From positions 1 through 64,000 of the forward strand of contig NZ_CCYH01000027.1 in the NCBI RefSeq assembly GCF_000820765.1: a stretch of 64,000 nucleotides of DNA, read 5' to 3'. The DNA comes from Candidatus Soleaferrea massiliensis AP7 (lineage in GTDB: Bacteria; Bacillota; Clostridia; Oscillospirales; Ruminococcaceae). Under the pieces are notes generated by a model that saw nothing but the letters and a program-made list of their open reading frames with translations, was not told where the DNA came from and made no database searches. The translations under genes were made by a program, and so were the position numbers. This document shows, one piece after another, positions 25,170-36,822 of the stretch. Position 1 is the first letter of the stretch; every line of letters starts with the position of its first letter.

Positions 25170-25904
25170 TTGAAAGATATCTACGAGGAATTCGCATATG
25201 ACTACGATGAATTTGGAAACATTGAGGATTATCTTGGCAGTGAAAAGGCGTTTTTTGAACAGCTGTTTGCCGAGAACAACGTAGAAACCGTATTGGACTG
25301 CGCCTGCGGAACCGGGCAGCATCTATATATGCTGTCTGAAATGGGATACCGTGTCTTTGGCTCCGACTATTCGGCCTCCATGCTGGATGTAGCGGCTAAA
25401 AATCTGGAAAAGCATCGCAGAGAAATCCCTTTGCGCCAATGTGATTTCAGGTTTTTACAGAAGGCATACACAGAAAAATTCGATGCGGTTGTCTGTCTCA
25501 CAACAGCGCTGCCCCATCTGCATACCGATGAAGACCTGGTTACGGCGCTTGTGTCCATGAAGGACAGACTTAAAGCGAATGGACTGCTTGTATTGACACA
25601 GGGAACAACGCATAATACATTATCGCTGCCGTCGATCGAGGTGGTGGTGAACAGGGATGATTTTTCCCGCATCTTTGTCAAAGAGCACGACAGCCGGTTT
25701 CAGACCATACACATCTTAGATCTGTACCATTCTCAGAAGCGGCGGGAAAACAGGCAGTACGACATTGTCTACAGGATTCTTCTGGATGACGATTACAGGC
25801 GGCTGTTGACGGCTGCCGGATTTGAACGGATCCAGATTTACGGTGATTACGATCGAAGTCCCTATGATCAGCAAAGCGGACGGCTTATCGTCGTTGCGCG
25901 ATGA
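25170..25904 (+). CDS. Class I SAM-dependent methyltransferase
   Basis: A 244-aa methyltransferase. Motif I is VLDCACGTGQH (41-51), followed by GYRVFGSDYSASMLDVA (motif II) and DAVVCLTTALPHLHTDED. It matches the general methyltransferase-11/25 type; the substrate is unknown, probably a small molecule. The TTG at 25170 is preferred, eight bases after GGGAGAGG; the GTG at 25161 overlaps that ribosome site. It follows the DUF3788 gene after 157 bases and precedes the transglutaminase gene by 90 bases. Confidence 0.82.
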   Translation: MKDIYEEFAYDYDEFGNIEDYLGSEKAFFEQLFAENNVETVLDCACGTGQHLYMLSEMGYRVFGSDYSASMLDVAAKNLEKHRREIPLRQCDFRFLQKAYTEKFDAVVCLTTALPHLHTDEDLVTALVSMKDRLKANGLLVLTQGTTHNTLSLPSIEVVVNRDDFSRIFVKEHDSRFQTIHILDLYHSQKRRENRQYDIVYRILLDDDYRRLLTAAGFERIQIYGDYDRSPYDQQSGRLIVVAR

Positions 25905-25994
25905 TCAGAATGAGCTTCATCCTGGAGCAGACAGAAAAAGACCGCCATGCAAAGTGTGCGGACGGTGCGGAAGAATCAAGGAGGTTTTATCTGG

Positions 25995-26576
25995 ATGGAT
26001 TTGAATAGCTTTCTGCTGGAAACGGAATATGTCGATTATCGTTCTTCCATTATCGTCGGCAAAGCGGCGGAATTGTTCACCGAAAGCATGTCTGAGACCG
26101 AAAAAGCAAGAATTGCCTACGCGTTTGTGCGTGATGAAATCCCGCACTCTTTTGACTGCGACGCTTCAGTCATCACGGCAAAGGCATCCGATGTTTTAAA
26201 GTATCAGACGGGCATCTGCCACGCAAAGGCCAATCTGCTGGCCGCGCTTCTGCGTTCACAGGGAATACCGGCGGGCTTTTGCTTCCAGCATATCACGCTT
26301 GCGGACGACGATTCATTGGGTTACTGCGTCCACGCGTTCAATGCGGTCTGGGTGGAAAATCGATGGATCAAGCTGGATGCCAGGGGAAATACAAAGGGGA
26401 TAAACGCTCGGTTCTCCTTGGCAGAGCCTGTTCTTGCATTTAAAAACCGGCCAGAGTACGATGAGTATTTTTGGAAAGGCATCTTTTCCCGTCCGCATCC
26501 TGCATCGATGGAAATGCTTGAGCGGGCGAGAGATTTGCAGGATATCATCGAACAGATCCCCGATACGTTGGCATAG
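25995..26576 (+). CDS. Transglutaminase-like cysteine protease family protein
   Basis: A 193-aa protein of the transglutaminase-like fold with the full triad: C75 in TGICHAKANLLAALLRSQGIPA, H113 in GYCVHAFNAV and D128 in RWIKLDARGN. No signal peptide is present, so it acts in the cytoplasm. Such stand-alone proteins are found widely in clostridia, with unknown substrates; peptide or amide hydrolysis is more likely than cross-linking. AGGAGG ten bases upstream supports the ATG at 25995. Confidence 0.85.
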   Translation: MDLNSFLLETEYVDYRSSIIVGKAAELFTESMSETEKARIAYAFVRDEIPHSFDCDASVITAKASDVLKYQTGICHAKANLLAALLRSQGIPAGFCFQHITLADDDSLGYCVHAFNAVWVENRWIKLDARGNTKGINARFSLAEPVLAFKNRPEYDEYFWKGIFSRPHPASMEMLERARDLQDIIEQIPDTLA

Positions 26577-26997
26577 AACCCTGATATTGCGGAGGATTAA
26601 AAGCAGAATTGGCAGTCCGCTCTATTTCCTGCACGCCATCTTTATGCTCCCGATATCATGGGCGATTCCAAGCAGAAACGAAGCGTATTGATGAAGGTTT
26701 ACAGTCTCCACAGCGGTTTGCAGTGGAATTCTTATCCAACAAAGCGGGGCAGAATTGTAGCTTATAAAGGTTAAACTGTTTAGAAAGACAGCAAAATCAG
26801 CAGAAGATGCAAAACAACTTTTGCATGAATACCAGACACAATATTTTTAATTAGAATGCTGCAGAAAGGGGGGAAGCAGATGTATATCATCCGTCCGCCG
26901 TGCTAACTTTCCATATGGATTCGAGGACCTCCATATAGAATCTGCATACGGTCAACCGATCACAAAATTCAGATATTTAAATTATGGAGGTATCACA
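26577..26997. other. Intergenic stretch with possible remnants
   Basis: No supported gene in about 420 bases. A short open segment ending at about 26850 (KTAKSAEDAKQLLHEYQTQYF) looks like the C-terminus of a lost gene. The base composition is AT-richer than the surroundings. AGGAGG-like bases immediately before 26998 belong to the GNAT gene. Confidence 0.35.
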
Positions 26998-27486
26998 ATG
27001 AAAAAGAGTTCTTTAACGCTCCGTCCCGTCAGCGACGCGGATATCGATATGTTGGCTGGATGGTTGAACAAGCCGTATATTTTAACATGGTATCATGACG
27101 CGGACGAATGGCTTACCGAAATAAACGGAAGGCTTAGCGTCTACGCATGGCTCCATCATTTTATCGTCATGGAGGGGGATACCCCCATCGGTTTTTGTCA
27201 GTATTACGACTGCTACGACGCCAGGGAGCTGGAAGACTGGTACCATGTCACCCGGCGCGGCGATACATACAGCATCGACTATTTGATAGGCGACGAAGCC
27301 TATCTTGGCAAAGGCTATGGAAAATCCCTGATAGCGCTTTTAACCGATACCATTCGGCAAAAGGAAGGCGCAAGACGCATCATCGTACAGCCGGACAGGG
27401 CGAACCACGCCTCCAACCATGTATTGATGGCAAACGGCTATCTGTATGATGAACAGATGGAGTATTACTGTAAACTGCTGGATTAG
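26998..27486 (+). CDS. GNAT family acetyltransferase, aminoglycoside 6'-acetyltransferase-like
   Basis: A 162-aa acetyl-CoA-dependent acetyltransferase. The acetyl-CoA loop is LGKGYGK (103-109) after IDYLIGDEAY; substrate-side elements are LNKPYILTWYHDADEW and GFCQYYDCYD. The layout, including the PDRANHASNHVLMANGY segment near the end, matches AAC(6')-type and siderophore-type GNATs. Antibiotic acetylation is possible but cannot be claimed from sequence. TGGAGG lies before the ATG. It is a single gene ended by a terminator convergent with the flavodiiron gene. Confidence 0.82.
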   Translation: MKKSSLTLRPVSDADIDMLAGWLNKPYILTWYHDADEWLTEINGRLSVYAWLHHFIVMEGDTPIGFCQYYDCYDARELEDWYHVTRRGDTYSIDYLIGDEAYLGKGYGKSLIALLTDTIRQKEGARRIIVQPDRANHASNHVLMANGYLYDEQMEYYCKLLD

Positions 27487-27524
27487 CCGCTTTAAAGCTG
27501 AAACCGGCAAAGAGGGATAAACAC

Positions 27525-27554
27525 AAAGCCGGGCATCCAAGATGCCCGGCTTTT
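27525..27554. terminator. Bidirectional terminator between GNAT and flavodiiron genes
   Basis: AAA-GCCGGGCATC (27528-27537), a 3-base loop and GATGCCCGGC (27541-27550)-TTTT. Confidence 0.85.
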
Positions 27555-27611
27555 CTGTATCTGTATAGCGGTCAATCGGACCGCATCCATTCAGGAATCT
27601 CTTGACGGGAT

Positions 27612-28814
27612 TTAAAGGCTCTGCGCAAATTCCCGGCCCAGCTCCTTGGCTTTCTGAAGATCTTCTTCCGATGGAACAAAACAGACCTTGTAACCGTCGC
27701 CGAATACCTTCATCTTCAAGCCGTTTAGGCGGGCGGCAATGTTTGGAACCGCCTCGCCGCTCCATCCAAAGGAACCGAAAGCAAGACAAGGCTTTTTCTG
27801 GTTGTTGATGGCGTCCACGTGGCTCAAAAGCACCCATACCGGCGGCACCGCATCGCGGTTGATGGTCGGGGAGCCGACTGCAAACGCGTCACAGCTGTTT
27901 AAAAGGGCCGAAAGCTGTGCCATATCGTGTTCGATGATGTTGCAGACATCGACGCGGGCATCGCTGTAAACCTCCAGAATACCCTCCTTGATCTTTTCTG
28001 CCAGCTTGCCGGTGTTGCCATAGGCACTGCAGTAGAAGACAGGGATGGTCTTGACCGGATTCTTCTGCGGCTGGCTCCAGACCTTGTACATCTCCTTGGC
28101 ATATTCCAGCAGGCCGTTTTTGGTCAGAATCGGGCCGTGGCTGTTGGCCACGAATTCGATATCCAGCCCTTCCATCTTCTGAAGCCCTGCGAGCACATAC
28201 GGCTTGAACGGGCCGAAGATGGCGTCGTAGTATCCCTTAAACGCCTTTTCATAGGCATCCTTGTAAACGATGTTGTAATCGAAAACCAGCGGCTCGCAGT
28301 AGTGACTGCCCAAAAAGTCACAGGAGAACAGGACCTTGTCGTCCTTGTCCCAGGTGAACATCGAATCCGGCCAGTGCAGCATCGGCGCGCTGATGAATTT
28401 GAGCTCCTTGCCGCCAAGATCCAGCGTGTCTCCGTCCTTGGCAACCCGCACCTTCAAATCCTTGTTGTTGGTGATGTTTTTGAGATAGATCGATCCGGCG
28501 GTCGAGACGACAATCGTCGCGTTTGGAATCAGCTCGGCCAGCTTCGCCAACGCGCCGGAATGGTCGGGCTCGCAGTGGTTCAGGATGATGTAGTCAATTT
28601 CCTCGAGCCTGCATACGCTCCTGATGTTCTCGAGATAGGCATCGAAATATGTAAGATGGCAGGTTTCAACCAGCGCTGTTTTCTCCTTGCCTTTGACGAT
28701 GTAGGAGTTGTATGAGGTGCCGTAATCGGTGGCCATGACGATATCAAATACCCGCAGGTTCGGGTTTAAAATTCCCACAGAATAGATGTTGTCGGTGATT
28801 TTGCAGACTGACAT
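27612..28814 (-). CDS. Flavodiiron protein (FprA, A-type flavoprotein)
   Basis: A 400-aa cytoplasmic O2 (or NO) reductase that protects anaerobes. The metallo-beta-lactamase-like domain has the diiron ligands H80, E82, D84 and H85 in NHCEPDHSG, H147 in MLHWPDS, D166 in SCDFLG and H226 in NSHGP. The flavodoxin domain begins near residue 255 with FYCSAYGNTGKLAEKI and holds the FMN. The small rubredoxin gene 116 bases upstream in the same direction is its likely electron donor. Between the two lies a GC-rich hairpin that may reduce read-through. Confidence 0.95.
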   Translation of the reverse strand: MSVCKITDNIYSVGILNPNLRVFDIVMATDYGTSYNSYIVKGKEKTALVETCHLTYFDAYLENIRSVCRLEEIDYIILNHCEPDHSGALAKLAELIPNATIVVSTAGSIYLKNITNNKDLKVRVAKDGDTLDLGGKELKFISAPMLHWPDSMFTWDKDDKVLFSCDFLGSHYCEPLVFDYNIVYKDAYEKAFKGYYDAIFGPFKPYVLAGLQKMEGLDIEFVANSHGPILTKNGLLEYAKEMYKVWSQPQKNPVKTIPVFYCSAYGNTGKLAEKIKEGILEVYSDARVDVCNIIEHDMAQLSALLNSCDAFAVGSPTINRDAVPPVWVLLSHVDAINNQKKPCLAFGSFGWSGEAVPNIAARLNGLKMKVFGDGYKVCFVPSEEDLQKAKELGREFAQSL

Positions 28815-28898
28815 AGACGTCCCTCCGTTTGAGATTTTTTTAACAATGAAACCTTTAAAGAATCGCCCTCTCTGGCAGGGGCGGTTTATAAGCGGTGG

Positions 28899-28923
28899 AA
28901 AGGGGGCGTCACGCCCCCTTTTT
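28899..28923. terminator. Hairpin between rubredoxin and flavodiiron genes
   Basis: AAAGGGGGCGT and ACGCCCCCTTT with a one-base loop. On the minus strand the downstream T run is short, so it may attenuate rather than stop transcription into the flavodiiron gene. Confidence 0.6.
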
Positions 28924-28930
28924 CGGACAC

Positions 28931-29089
28931 TTAGTTTTTGTCAAACATGTCCTTGGTCGCGCCGCAGAGCGGACAGACAAAGTCTTCCGGGACGTCTTCC
29001 CATTTGGTACCGGGAGCGATGCCGTATTCCGGCGCGCCGTCCTCTTCGTTATAAACCCAACCGCATAATGTGCAAACATAGCTTTCCAT
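28931..29089 (-). CDS. Rubredoxin
   Basis: A 52-aa electron carrier with a single Fe(Cys)4 site: C6 and C9 in CTLCGW, C39 and C42 in CPLCGA. The conserved aromatic and acidic residues between them are normal. The start at 29089 is chosen because AAAGGAG lies seven bases upstream; the ATG at 29095 is too close. It is the first gene of a rubredoxin-flavodiiron unit, the classic anaerobic oxygen-scavenging chain (NADH to rubredoxin reductase to rubredoxin to FprA). Confidence 0.96.
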   Translation of the reverse strand: MESYVCTLCGWVYNEEDGAPEYGIAPGTKWEDVPEDFVCPLCGATKDMFDKN

Positions 29090-29195
29090 AATCATGCTCC
29101 TTTCGGATAATTGTGATATCAAAATGGTAGACTGTTTTCGCAATATTGGGAATGCATCCGCCATTTTTTCACTCTGTTGTGTTGAATCTGCTAAA

Positions 29196-29225
29196 ATTAT
29201 ACCATAAAAGTATACATCCAGTAAA
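29196..29225 (-). promoter_or_regulatory. Rubredoxin promoter
   Basis: Minus strand TTTACT (29225-29220), an 18-base spacer and TATAAT (29201-29196). Confidence 0.65.
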
Positions 29226-29269
29226 TAGACCAATTGGACGAACATCTTTGTTATTTTTGATCCTTTTTA

Positions 29270-29560
29270 TCTATTTTATACACCAAGCGGGATCAAAAGG
29301 CATCCTGCATTTCTGCCGGTACATGGAGAACGAAGCTGTCAGCGGTATTCTGCCGAGCGCAATGCGTTTCCCTATACGAAATATGGCGAGTGCGATATAT
29401 AGAGAACAAATCTGCCGGCGTATTCCGTGTGTACAATACGTTTCCCTGTATAAGAAATGATGGAGACAGTACGAGATGGACAAAGGTGCCGCAGTGTTCT
29501 GCCGGTTCATCCGGGTCCATTTATCTAGTATCATCATACTACCGCAAGAATACGCATGTT
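29270..29560. repeat. Degenerate repeat block downstream of uvrA
   Basis: Two similar stretches of about 65 bases (roughly 29335-29390 and 29405-29465) share GTATTC, CAATRCGTTTCCCT and ATA-GAAAT-ATGG landmarks. No gene is supported. The style resembles the repeat block at 22170-22550, but identity between the blocks is not established by eye. Confidence 0.4.
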
Positions 29561-29568
29561 ATTGTGAA

Positions 29569-32391
29569 TTATTCGAAATATTTTTTCAAATATTTACCCG
29601 TGTAGGATTTTTCACAGTGGGCAATCTCCTCCGGCTTGCCGCAGACCACAACCTCACCGCCGCGGTCGCCGCCCTCAGGTCCGAGATCGATGACATAATC
29701 GGCGATTTTAATGACGTCCAGGTTGTGTTCGATGACCACCACGGTGTTGCCGGAGTCCACCAGCTTCTGAAGCACATCGATCAGCTGATGCACATCGGCG
29801 GTATGCAGGCCGGTGGTCGGCTCGTCCAGGATGTAGATGGTGCGCCCGGTTGAGCGCTTGGACAGCTCGGTCGCAAGCTTGACGCGCTGCGCCTCGCCGC
29901 CGGACAGCGTCGTTGCGGGCTGACCCACCTTGACATATCCGAGTCCCACGTCGTAGAGCGTCTGCAGCTTCCGCTTGACCTTCGGGATGTTCTCGAAGAA
30001 CCCCAGCGCTTCCTCCACCGTCATCTCCAGCACGTCATGGATGCTCTTGCCCTTGTATTTGATATCGAGCGTTTCGCGGTTGTAGCGCTTGCCCTTGCAG
30101 ACCTCGCAGGGGACGAATATATCGGGCAGGAAGTGCATCTCAATCTTGATGATGCCGTCGCCCTCGCAGGCTTCGCACCGGCCGCCCTTGACGTTGAACG
30201 AGAACCGTCCCGCCGAGTAGCCGCGCATCTTCGCGTCGTTGGTGTTCGCGAAGATTTCACGGATGTCGCCGAAAACGCCGGTATAGGTGGCGGGATTGGA
30301 ACGCGGCGTGCGGCCGATCGGGGACTGGTCGATGTCGATGACCTTGTCCAGGTTTTCGATGCCGAGGATCTCGCTGTGCGCGCCGGCCTTCTTGCGCGCG
30401 CCGTTCAGCTCGGTCGCCAGCGTCTTATACAGGATTTCATTGATCAATGAACTTTTTCCGGAGCCGGATACGCCGGTGACCACCGTGAAGGTTCCGAGCG
30501 GAATCGACGCGTCGATCTCCTTCAGGTTGTTTTCGGCGGCGCCCTTGACGGTCAGGAACTTTCCATTGCCTTCGCGCTTGTGTTCCGGAATTGGAATGAA
30601 CTTTTTGCCGCTCAGATACTGGCCGGTCTGTGAGTTTTTGCATTTTTTGATCTTGTCGATCGTACCGGCGCAGACGATCTCGCCGCCGTGTACGCCCGCG
30701 CCGGGGCCGACGTCGACGATGTAGTCCGCGGCGTTCATCGTGTCCTCGTCGTGCTCCACGACGATCAGCGTGTTGCCGATGTCGCGCAGCCGCTTGAGCG
30801 TGGCGATCAGCTTGTCGTTGTCGCGCTGATGCAGGCCGATGCTCGGCTCGTCGAGAATGTACAGCACGCCGACCAGCGAGGAGCCGATCTGCGTGGCGAG
30901 CCGGATGCGCTGGTTCTCTCCGCCCGACAGCGTGCTTGCGTTGCGCGCAAGGGTCAGATAATCCAGGCCGACGCTTTTCAGGAAGCCCAGGCGCTCGCGG
31001 ACCTCCTTGAGGATGCTGTGCGCGATCATCTCGTCGCGTTCGGACAGCTTCAGGTTTTTCACAAAGTCCAGCGCATCGTTGATGCTCATCCGACAGAACG
31101 CGCTGATGTTGATGCCGCCGACCGTCACGGACAGCGCGCTTTTGTTGAGGCGTTCGCCGTGGCATTCCGGACAGAGCACGGCGTTCATATAGGAGGTGAT
31201 TTCGGTGCGCATCCATTCGCTGTTGGTTTCGCGGAACCGGCGTTCCAGATTGTTGACGATGCCCTCGAAATCGGTGTAGTAGGTGCCGTTCACGACGCCG
31301 TTTTCGCGCTTCATCGAAAAGCGTTCGCCGCCCGAGCCGTACAGGATGATGTCCAGTATCCGCTTCGGCAGTTTTTTGACCGGGACGTCCAGCGAGAAGT
31401 CATAGTGCTTCGCAAGCCCCTCCATATACATCTGCGCGATGCCGCCTTCGGCGTAGTACCATCCGCTTGCCCGGATCGCTCCCTCCCGGATGGTCAGATT
31501 CTTATTGGGGATGACGATATCCGGATCGACCTTGAGGAAGGTGCCGAGTCCCGAGCATTTCTGACAGGCGCCGAACGGGTTGTTGAAGGAGAACATCCGC
31601 GGCGTCAGCTCCTCGATGCTGATGTTGTGCTCCGGGCAGGCGTAGTTCTGTGAGAACATCATCTCCTTGCCGTCCACGACATCGACGATGATGAGTCCGC
31701 CGCTGAGTCCCAGTGCCGTTTCAATCGAGTCGGAAAGGCGCGATGCGATCTCCGGCTTGACGACGAGACGATCCACAACGACCTCAATCGTATGCTTCTG
31801 ATTTTTGTTCAGCTTGATTTCTTCCGATAAATCGTACAGATTGCCGTCCACCCGCACGCGGACAAAGCCGGAGCGGCGCGCGGCGTCCAGCTCCTTGATG
31901 TGCTCGCCCTTGCGTCCGCGGACGACCGGCGCCATGATCTGGATTTTGCTGCCCTCGGGCAGTGCCATGGTCTTGTCCACCATCTGGTCCACCGTCTGCT
32001 GTTTAATGGGTTTTCCGCAGACCGGGCAGTGCGGTATACCGATCCGCGCGTAGAGCAGGCGCAGATAGTCGTAGATCTCCGTCACCGTGCCGACGGTGGA
32101 ACGCGGGTTCTTCGAGGTGGTCTTCTGATCGATCGAGATGGCAGGGGAGAGACCTTCGATGTAGTCGACATCTGGCTTCTCCATCTGGCCGAGGAACTGG
32201 CGGGCATAGGAGGACAGGCTTTCCACATATCGGCGCTGTCCGTCCGCGTAGATGGTATCGAATGCCAGAGAGGATTTTCCCGAACCGGAAAGGCCGGTGA
32301 CAACGACCAGCTTGTCACGCGGGATTTCAATATCGATGTTCTTCAGGTTGTGCTCCCTGGCGCCCTTTATAATAATTTTATCAATAGACAA
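29569..32391 (-). CDS. uvrA: UvrABC excision nuclease subunit A
   Basis: DNA damage-recognition ATPase of nucleotide excision repair, 940 aa, normal length. Two ABC modules are visible: the first Walker [10 protein letters not shown] (33-41) with the insertion and zinc finger around CPVCGKPI, the second Walker [10 protein letters not shown] (near 640) with the C-terminal zinc finger CEACEGDG...CEVCKGKRY, and LSGGEAQR and LSGGENQR signatures. It pairs with uvrB 91 bases upstream on the same strand, giving a uvrB-uvrA operon; uvrC is not in the window. The start is [16 protein letters not shown]. Confidence 0.98.
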   Translation of the reverse strand: MSIDKIIIKGAREHNLKNIDIEIPRDKLVVVTGLSGSGKSSLAFDTIYADGQRRYVESLSSYARQFLGQMEKPDVDYIEGLSPAISIDQKTTSKNPRSTVGTVTEIYDYLRLLYARIGIPHCPVCGKPIKQQTVDQMVDKTMALPEGSKIQIMAPVVRGRKGEHIKELDAARRSGFVRVRVDGNLYDLSEEIKLNKNQKHTIEVVVDRLVVKPEIASRLSDSIETALGLSGGLIIVDVVDGKEMMFSQNYACPEHNISIEELTPRMFSFNNPFGACQKCSGLGTFLKVDPDIVIPNKNLTIREGAIRASGWYYAEGGIAQMYMEGLAKHYDFSLDVPVKKLPKRILDIILYGSGGERFSMKRENGVVNGTYYTDFEGIVNNLERRFRETNSEWMRTEITSYMNAVLCPECHGERLNKSALSVTVGGINISAFCRMSINDALDFVKNLKLSERDEMIAHSILKEVRERLGFLKSVGLDYLTLARNASTLSGGENQRIRLATQIGSSLVGVLYILDEPSIGLHQRDNDKLIATLKRLRDIGNTLIVVEHDEDTMNAADYIVDVGPGAGVHGGEIVCAGTIDKIKKCKNSQTGQYLSGKKFIPIPEHKREGNGKFLTVKGAAENNLKEIDASIPLGTFTVVTGVSGSGKSSLINEILYKTLATELNGARKKAGAHSEILGIENLDKVIDIDQSPIGRTPRSNPATYTGVFGDIREIFANTNDAKMRGYSAGRFSFNVKGGRCEACEGDGIIKIEMHFLPDIFVPCEVCKGKRYNRETLDIKYKGKSIHDVLEMTVEEALGFFENIPKVKRKLQTLYDVGLGYVKVGQPATTLSGGEAQRVKLATELSKRSTGRTIYILDEPTTGLHTADVHQLIDVLQKLVDSGNTVVVIEHNLDVIKIADYVIDLGPEGGDRGGEVVVCGKPEEIAHCEKSYTGKYLKKYFE

Positions 32392-32419
32392 TTAAAAACC
32401 TCCCAAACGCTGATTCAAC

Positions 32420-32441
32420 CCGCCGCCCGGCCGGGCGGCGG
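32420..32441. repeat. 22-base perfect GC palindrome between uvrB and uvrA
   Basis: An uninterrupted palindrome, CCGCCGCCCGG followed at once by CCGGGCGGCGG, lies within the 91-base intergenic gap. It has no adjacent T run on the minus strand. Confidence 0.9.
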
Positions 32442-32482
32442 ATGCTTCGCAGGGCCTGCCTGCGACGTATATAACAATTTTC

Positions 32483-34468
<1,986 letters not shown>

Positions 34469-34697
34469 AAAACTAGCTCCTAAAATACTGTGATCAATCA
34501 CAAAATATGGCGTTTTCCCGTCTCTATCTAATCGCGTCATTCGCTTCATTCGTCATAATAGTGTCATAGACCAGCCGGATCATGATGATACAGCGAACAG
34601 GTCCTCAAAAAACCGCTGAATTCGGCAGGTTCTGAGAAAAGTTCGCAACGAAAAAGCCCGCTTGGCGGCTTCTTATGATCAACTGGTTTTACAGTTC
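34469..34697 (-). other. uvrB leader with a hairpin
   Basis: The transcript from the promoter at 34726 would carry about 220 untranslated bases. Near its start AAGCC...GGCTT followed by five T (about 34673-34652 on the minus strand) resembles a weak intrinsic terminator, so attenuation is possible. Confidence 0.35.
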
Positions 34698-34726
34698 ATT
34701 ATAACACAAAATAAAAGTTTATTCAA
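34698..34726 (-). promoter_or_regulatory. uvrB-uvrA promoter
   Basis: Minus strand TTGAAT (34726-34721), a 17-base spacer and TATAAT (34703-34698). Confidence 0.75.
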
Positions 34727-35197
34727 TTGGACAGGTATCTAGTTCATCCCCGGGACGACCACACATTTTTTGTAAGTTATGGTTGCTTAATATGCGATTC
34801 CATGATGATCTATGTAAAATTTGGTATTGAAAGTTTGATCCACCCTCATCCTTTAACATGAAGATGTGGGCATAAAAATGATACAATTGCATTTTCTCAA
34901 TGGAGGGAAAAGAAAGGCTTTCTTTCAGAGAAGTTATTTTTCAGTATACCCAATATCTTGTATATTTTGATGCTGCAATGAAAGGCGCGCGCGGCGGTAT
35001 GTACATGCCAGGCTCTCGGCACGCGGCTTTGTTTCCTGAAGCGGAAAAAATTATGATGGGCGCATGGCGGACGAAAATTTCTGAAGAAATGCGTGGATAT
35101 CGTTCAGTATGTCTTTTCGATAAGAAAACCATCTGATGATACCATTTCCGTCATGAATTAAAAAGTGGCGCGGTTTATTCTGACTCTTTAGATCGTT
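34727..35197. other. Intergenic stretch with a doubtful 78-codon frame
   Basis: About 470 bases without a supported gene. The frame 34900-35136 (MEGKERLSFREVIF..., with RGYRSVCLFDKKTI at its end) has no ribosome site and no recognised family, so it may be a remnant. Confidence 0.35.
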
Positions 35198-35246
35198 AAA
35201 AAACAAAACGGCGGCTTTGAAATTTCTCCAAAATCGCCGTTTTGTT
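35198..35246 (-). terminator. Terminator of the MATE exporter gene
   Basis: AACAAAACGGCG (35202-35213) and CGCCGTTTTGTT (35235-35246); read on the minus strand a T-rich run follows. Confidence 0.75.
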
Positions 35247-35326
35247 ATCTGTATGTAATTTGGTATCAGCAGTCGTCTTCCGATCTGCAGGCTTATCGTT
35301 TTCATACGAGTGCTGTCTCTTTGGCG

Positions 35327-36727
35327 TCAATAGATGGATTCTCTGTCAACTGACGCCGCTGCGGCCGGTAGGAACTTGCTTTTATATGCGGCCAATTCCT
35401 TATGAAGATGGACGGCCATCCATACAGTGACCACCGCAGAAATCACGTCCGCAATCGGCTGAGCGAAGAGGACGCCGTTCAGTCCAAAAAAACGCGGCAG
35501 AATCAGAATGAGAGGTATCAAGCAGATTCCCTGTCTGCAGGCGCCGAGGATACTGCCCTCCTTTGCTTTCCCCATGACAAGAAACAAAAACGAATATACC
35601 GTATAAAAGCCGAAGAGTATAAACGTCATACCGTTTGCCCGCAATGCAAGCGAACCGACACGAATCATTTCCGTATCGCCTTTTGTAAAGAACGCCATGA
35701 TCTCTTCGGAGAATATGGCGGCAGCGAAACCAAAGATGGCGCAGAATACAGTGGACCAGAGGATGGAAGTTTTCATCGCGTCACGCAGACGGTCAAACTT
35801 TTTTGCCCCATAGCTAAATCCGGCGATTGGCTGGAACCCTTTCAGAAATCCAAATACAACAAGGCTTCCCATAGACATGATTTTGGTAAACGGCCCCATT
35901 GCGGCAAGCGCGGAACCTCCCAATTCCTTTGCCGCATTGTCTGTCATACCGATCGAAAAACTGGTCAGCAGCTGGAAAACCAGTGTGGGAATTCCAATCT
36001 TTAAAATCTCGGACATGATCTTTTTGGAAAAACTGCATTCTCTCACGCGAAAATGGAATATACTCTTTTTCCGGAAAATATAGCACAAATAAACCAACGT
36101 GGACACGATTTGTGAAATGGCAGTGGCGATGGCGGCACCGGTAACGCCGAAGTTTAACGCATAGATGAGTACAGGGTCCAATATCACATTCAATACAGCC
36201 CCCATCATAAGCGCAAACATGGCCGTTTTTGCGGCTCCTTCACTGGATACGATGTTGTTCATCGTGACATTGAATACATTAAAAATTGAAAAGGTGATAT
36301 AAATACTGGAATAGGCAATGGCATCGGGCATGACGCTTTCAATTGCGCCGAATCGGCTCAGTATGGGCTTCAGGAAAACAACCATGCAGAAAATAGCAAT
36401 TGCCCCAATGAAAATACTGCTGTACACGGCTGTGCTGGCCACTTTGTTCGCCGTATCTTTGTCTCCTCGGCCAAGCAGCCTCGACAGATAGGCAGCAGCG
36501 CCATTACCAAACAGCAGCCCTAAGCCCACCACAATCTGCCCCAGAGGAAAGGCCACCGTAACCGCTCCCATTTGGTCGGTTCCCAGCCCTCCCACAAAGT
36601 AGGAGTCCGCCAAATTGTAGAGGGCATTGATCAGCATACCGATCATGGTTGGCAGTCCCAACGCCAGAAGTGCTTTTGGTATTGGCGCGCTCCCCAGCAA
36701 TTCTATTTTTGTGTTGCGTCCATTCAT
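35327..36727 (-). CDS. MATE family multidrug efflux protein
   Basis: A 466-aa integral membrane antiporter of the MATE/MOP family with about 12 helices. Signature parts: ALLALGLPTMIGMLINALYNLADSYFVGGLG at the N-terminus and the symmetrical second half starting near residue 235 (KIGIPTLVFQLLTSFSIGM). It exports cationic drugs or metabolites using a Na+ or H+ gradient (family knowledge). The ATG at 36727 follows AAAGGAG. It is divergent from a PadR-type repressor gene, with two operators lying across both promoters, a typical drug-inducible pair. Confidence 0.92.
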   Translation of the reverse strand: MNGRNTKIELLGSAPIPKALLALGLPTMIGMLINALYNLADSYFVGGLGTDQMGAVTVAFPLGQIVVGLGLLFGNGAAAYLSRLLGRGDKDTANKVASTAVYSSIFIGAIAIFCMVVFLKPILSRFGAIESVMPDAIAYSSIYITFSIFNVFNVTMNNIVSSEGAAKTAMFALMMGAVLNVILDPVLIYALNFGVTGAAIATAISQIVSTLVYLCYIFRKKSIFHFRVRECSFSKKIMSEILKIGIPTLVFQLLTSFSIGMTDNAAKELGGSALAAMGPFTKIMSMGSLVVFGFLKGFQPIAGFSYGAKKFDRLRDAMKTSILWSTVFCAIFGFAAAIFSEEIMAFFTKGDTEMIRVGSLALRANGMTFILFGFYTVYSFLFLVMGKAKEGSILGACRQGICLIPLILILPRFFGLNGVLFAQPIADVISAVVTVWMAVHLHKELAAYKSKFLPAAAASVDRESIY

Positions 36728-36744
36728 GTTGACTCTCCTTTCAC

Positions 36745-36773
36745 TTGACAAAACACGTAAATTATAGTACTAT
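36745..36773 (+). promoter_or_regulatory. Promoter of the PadR gene
   Basis: TTGACA (36745-36750), a 17-base spacer and TACTAT (36768-36773); the -10 overlaps the left operator. Confidence 0.75.
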
Positions 36774-36822
36774 AAATTATAGTAATTGTGTGATAGAAAC
36801 CATACTACTATAATTTATACTA
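36768..36822. promoter_or_regulatory. Twin PadR-type operators
   Basis: Two 17-base dyads: TACTATAA-A-TTATAGTA at 36768-36784 (perfect) and TACTATAA-T-TTATACTA at 36806-36822 (one mismatch pair), 38 bases centre to centre. Each covers the -10 region of one of the two divergent promoters. Confidence 0.8.

Noticed and set aside
26760-26850. Short segment ending TAKSAEDAKQLLHEYQTQYF as a transposase or integrase remnant
   Set aside because: Fewer than 30 residues and no known motif.
34469-34700. LexA/DinR box in front of uvrB
   Set aside because: GAAC and GTTC-like tetramers occur, but none in the CGAAC-N4-GTTCG arrangement.
34900-35136. 78-codon frame near the MATE terminator
   Set aside because: No ribosome site, no recognised family and no partner; kept only as a possible remnant.
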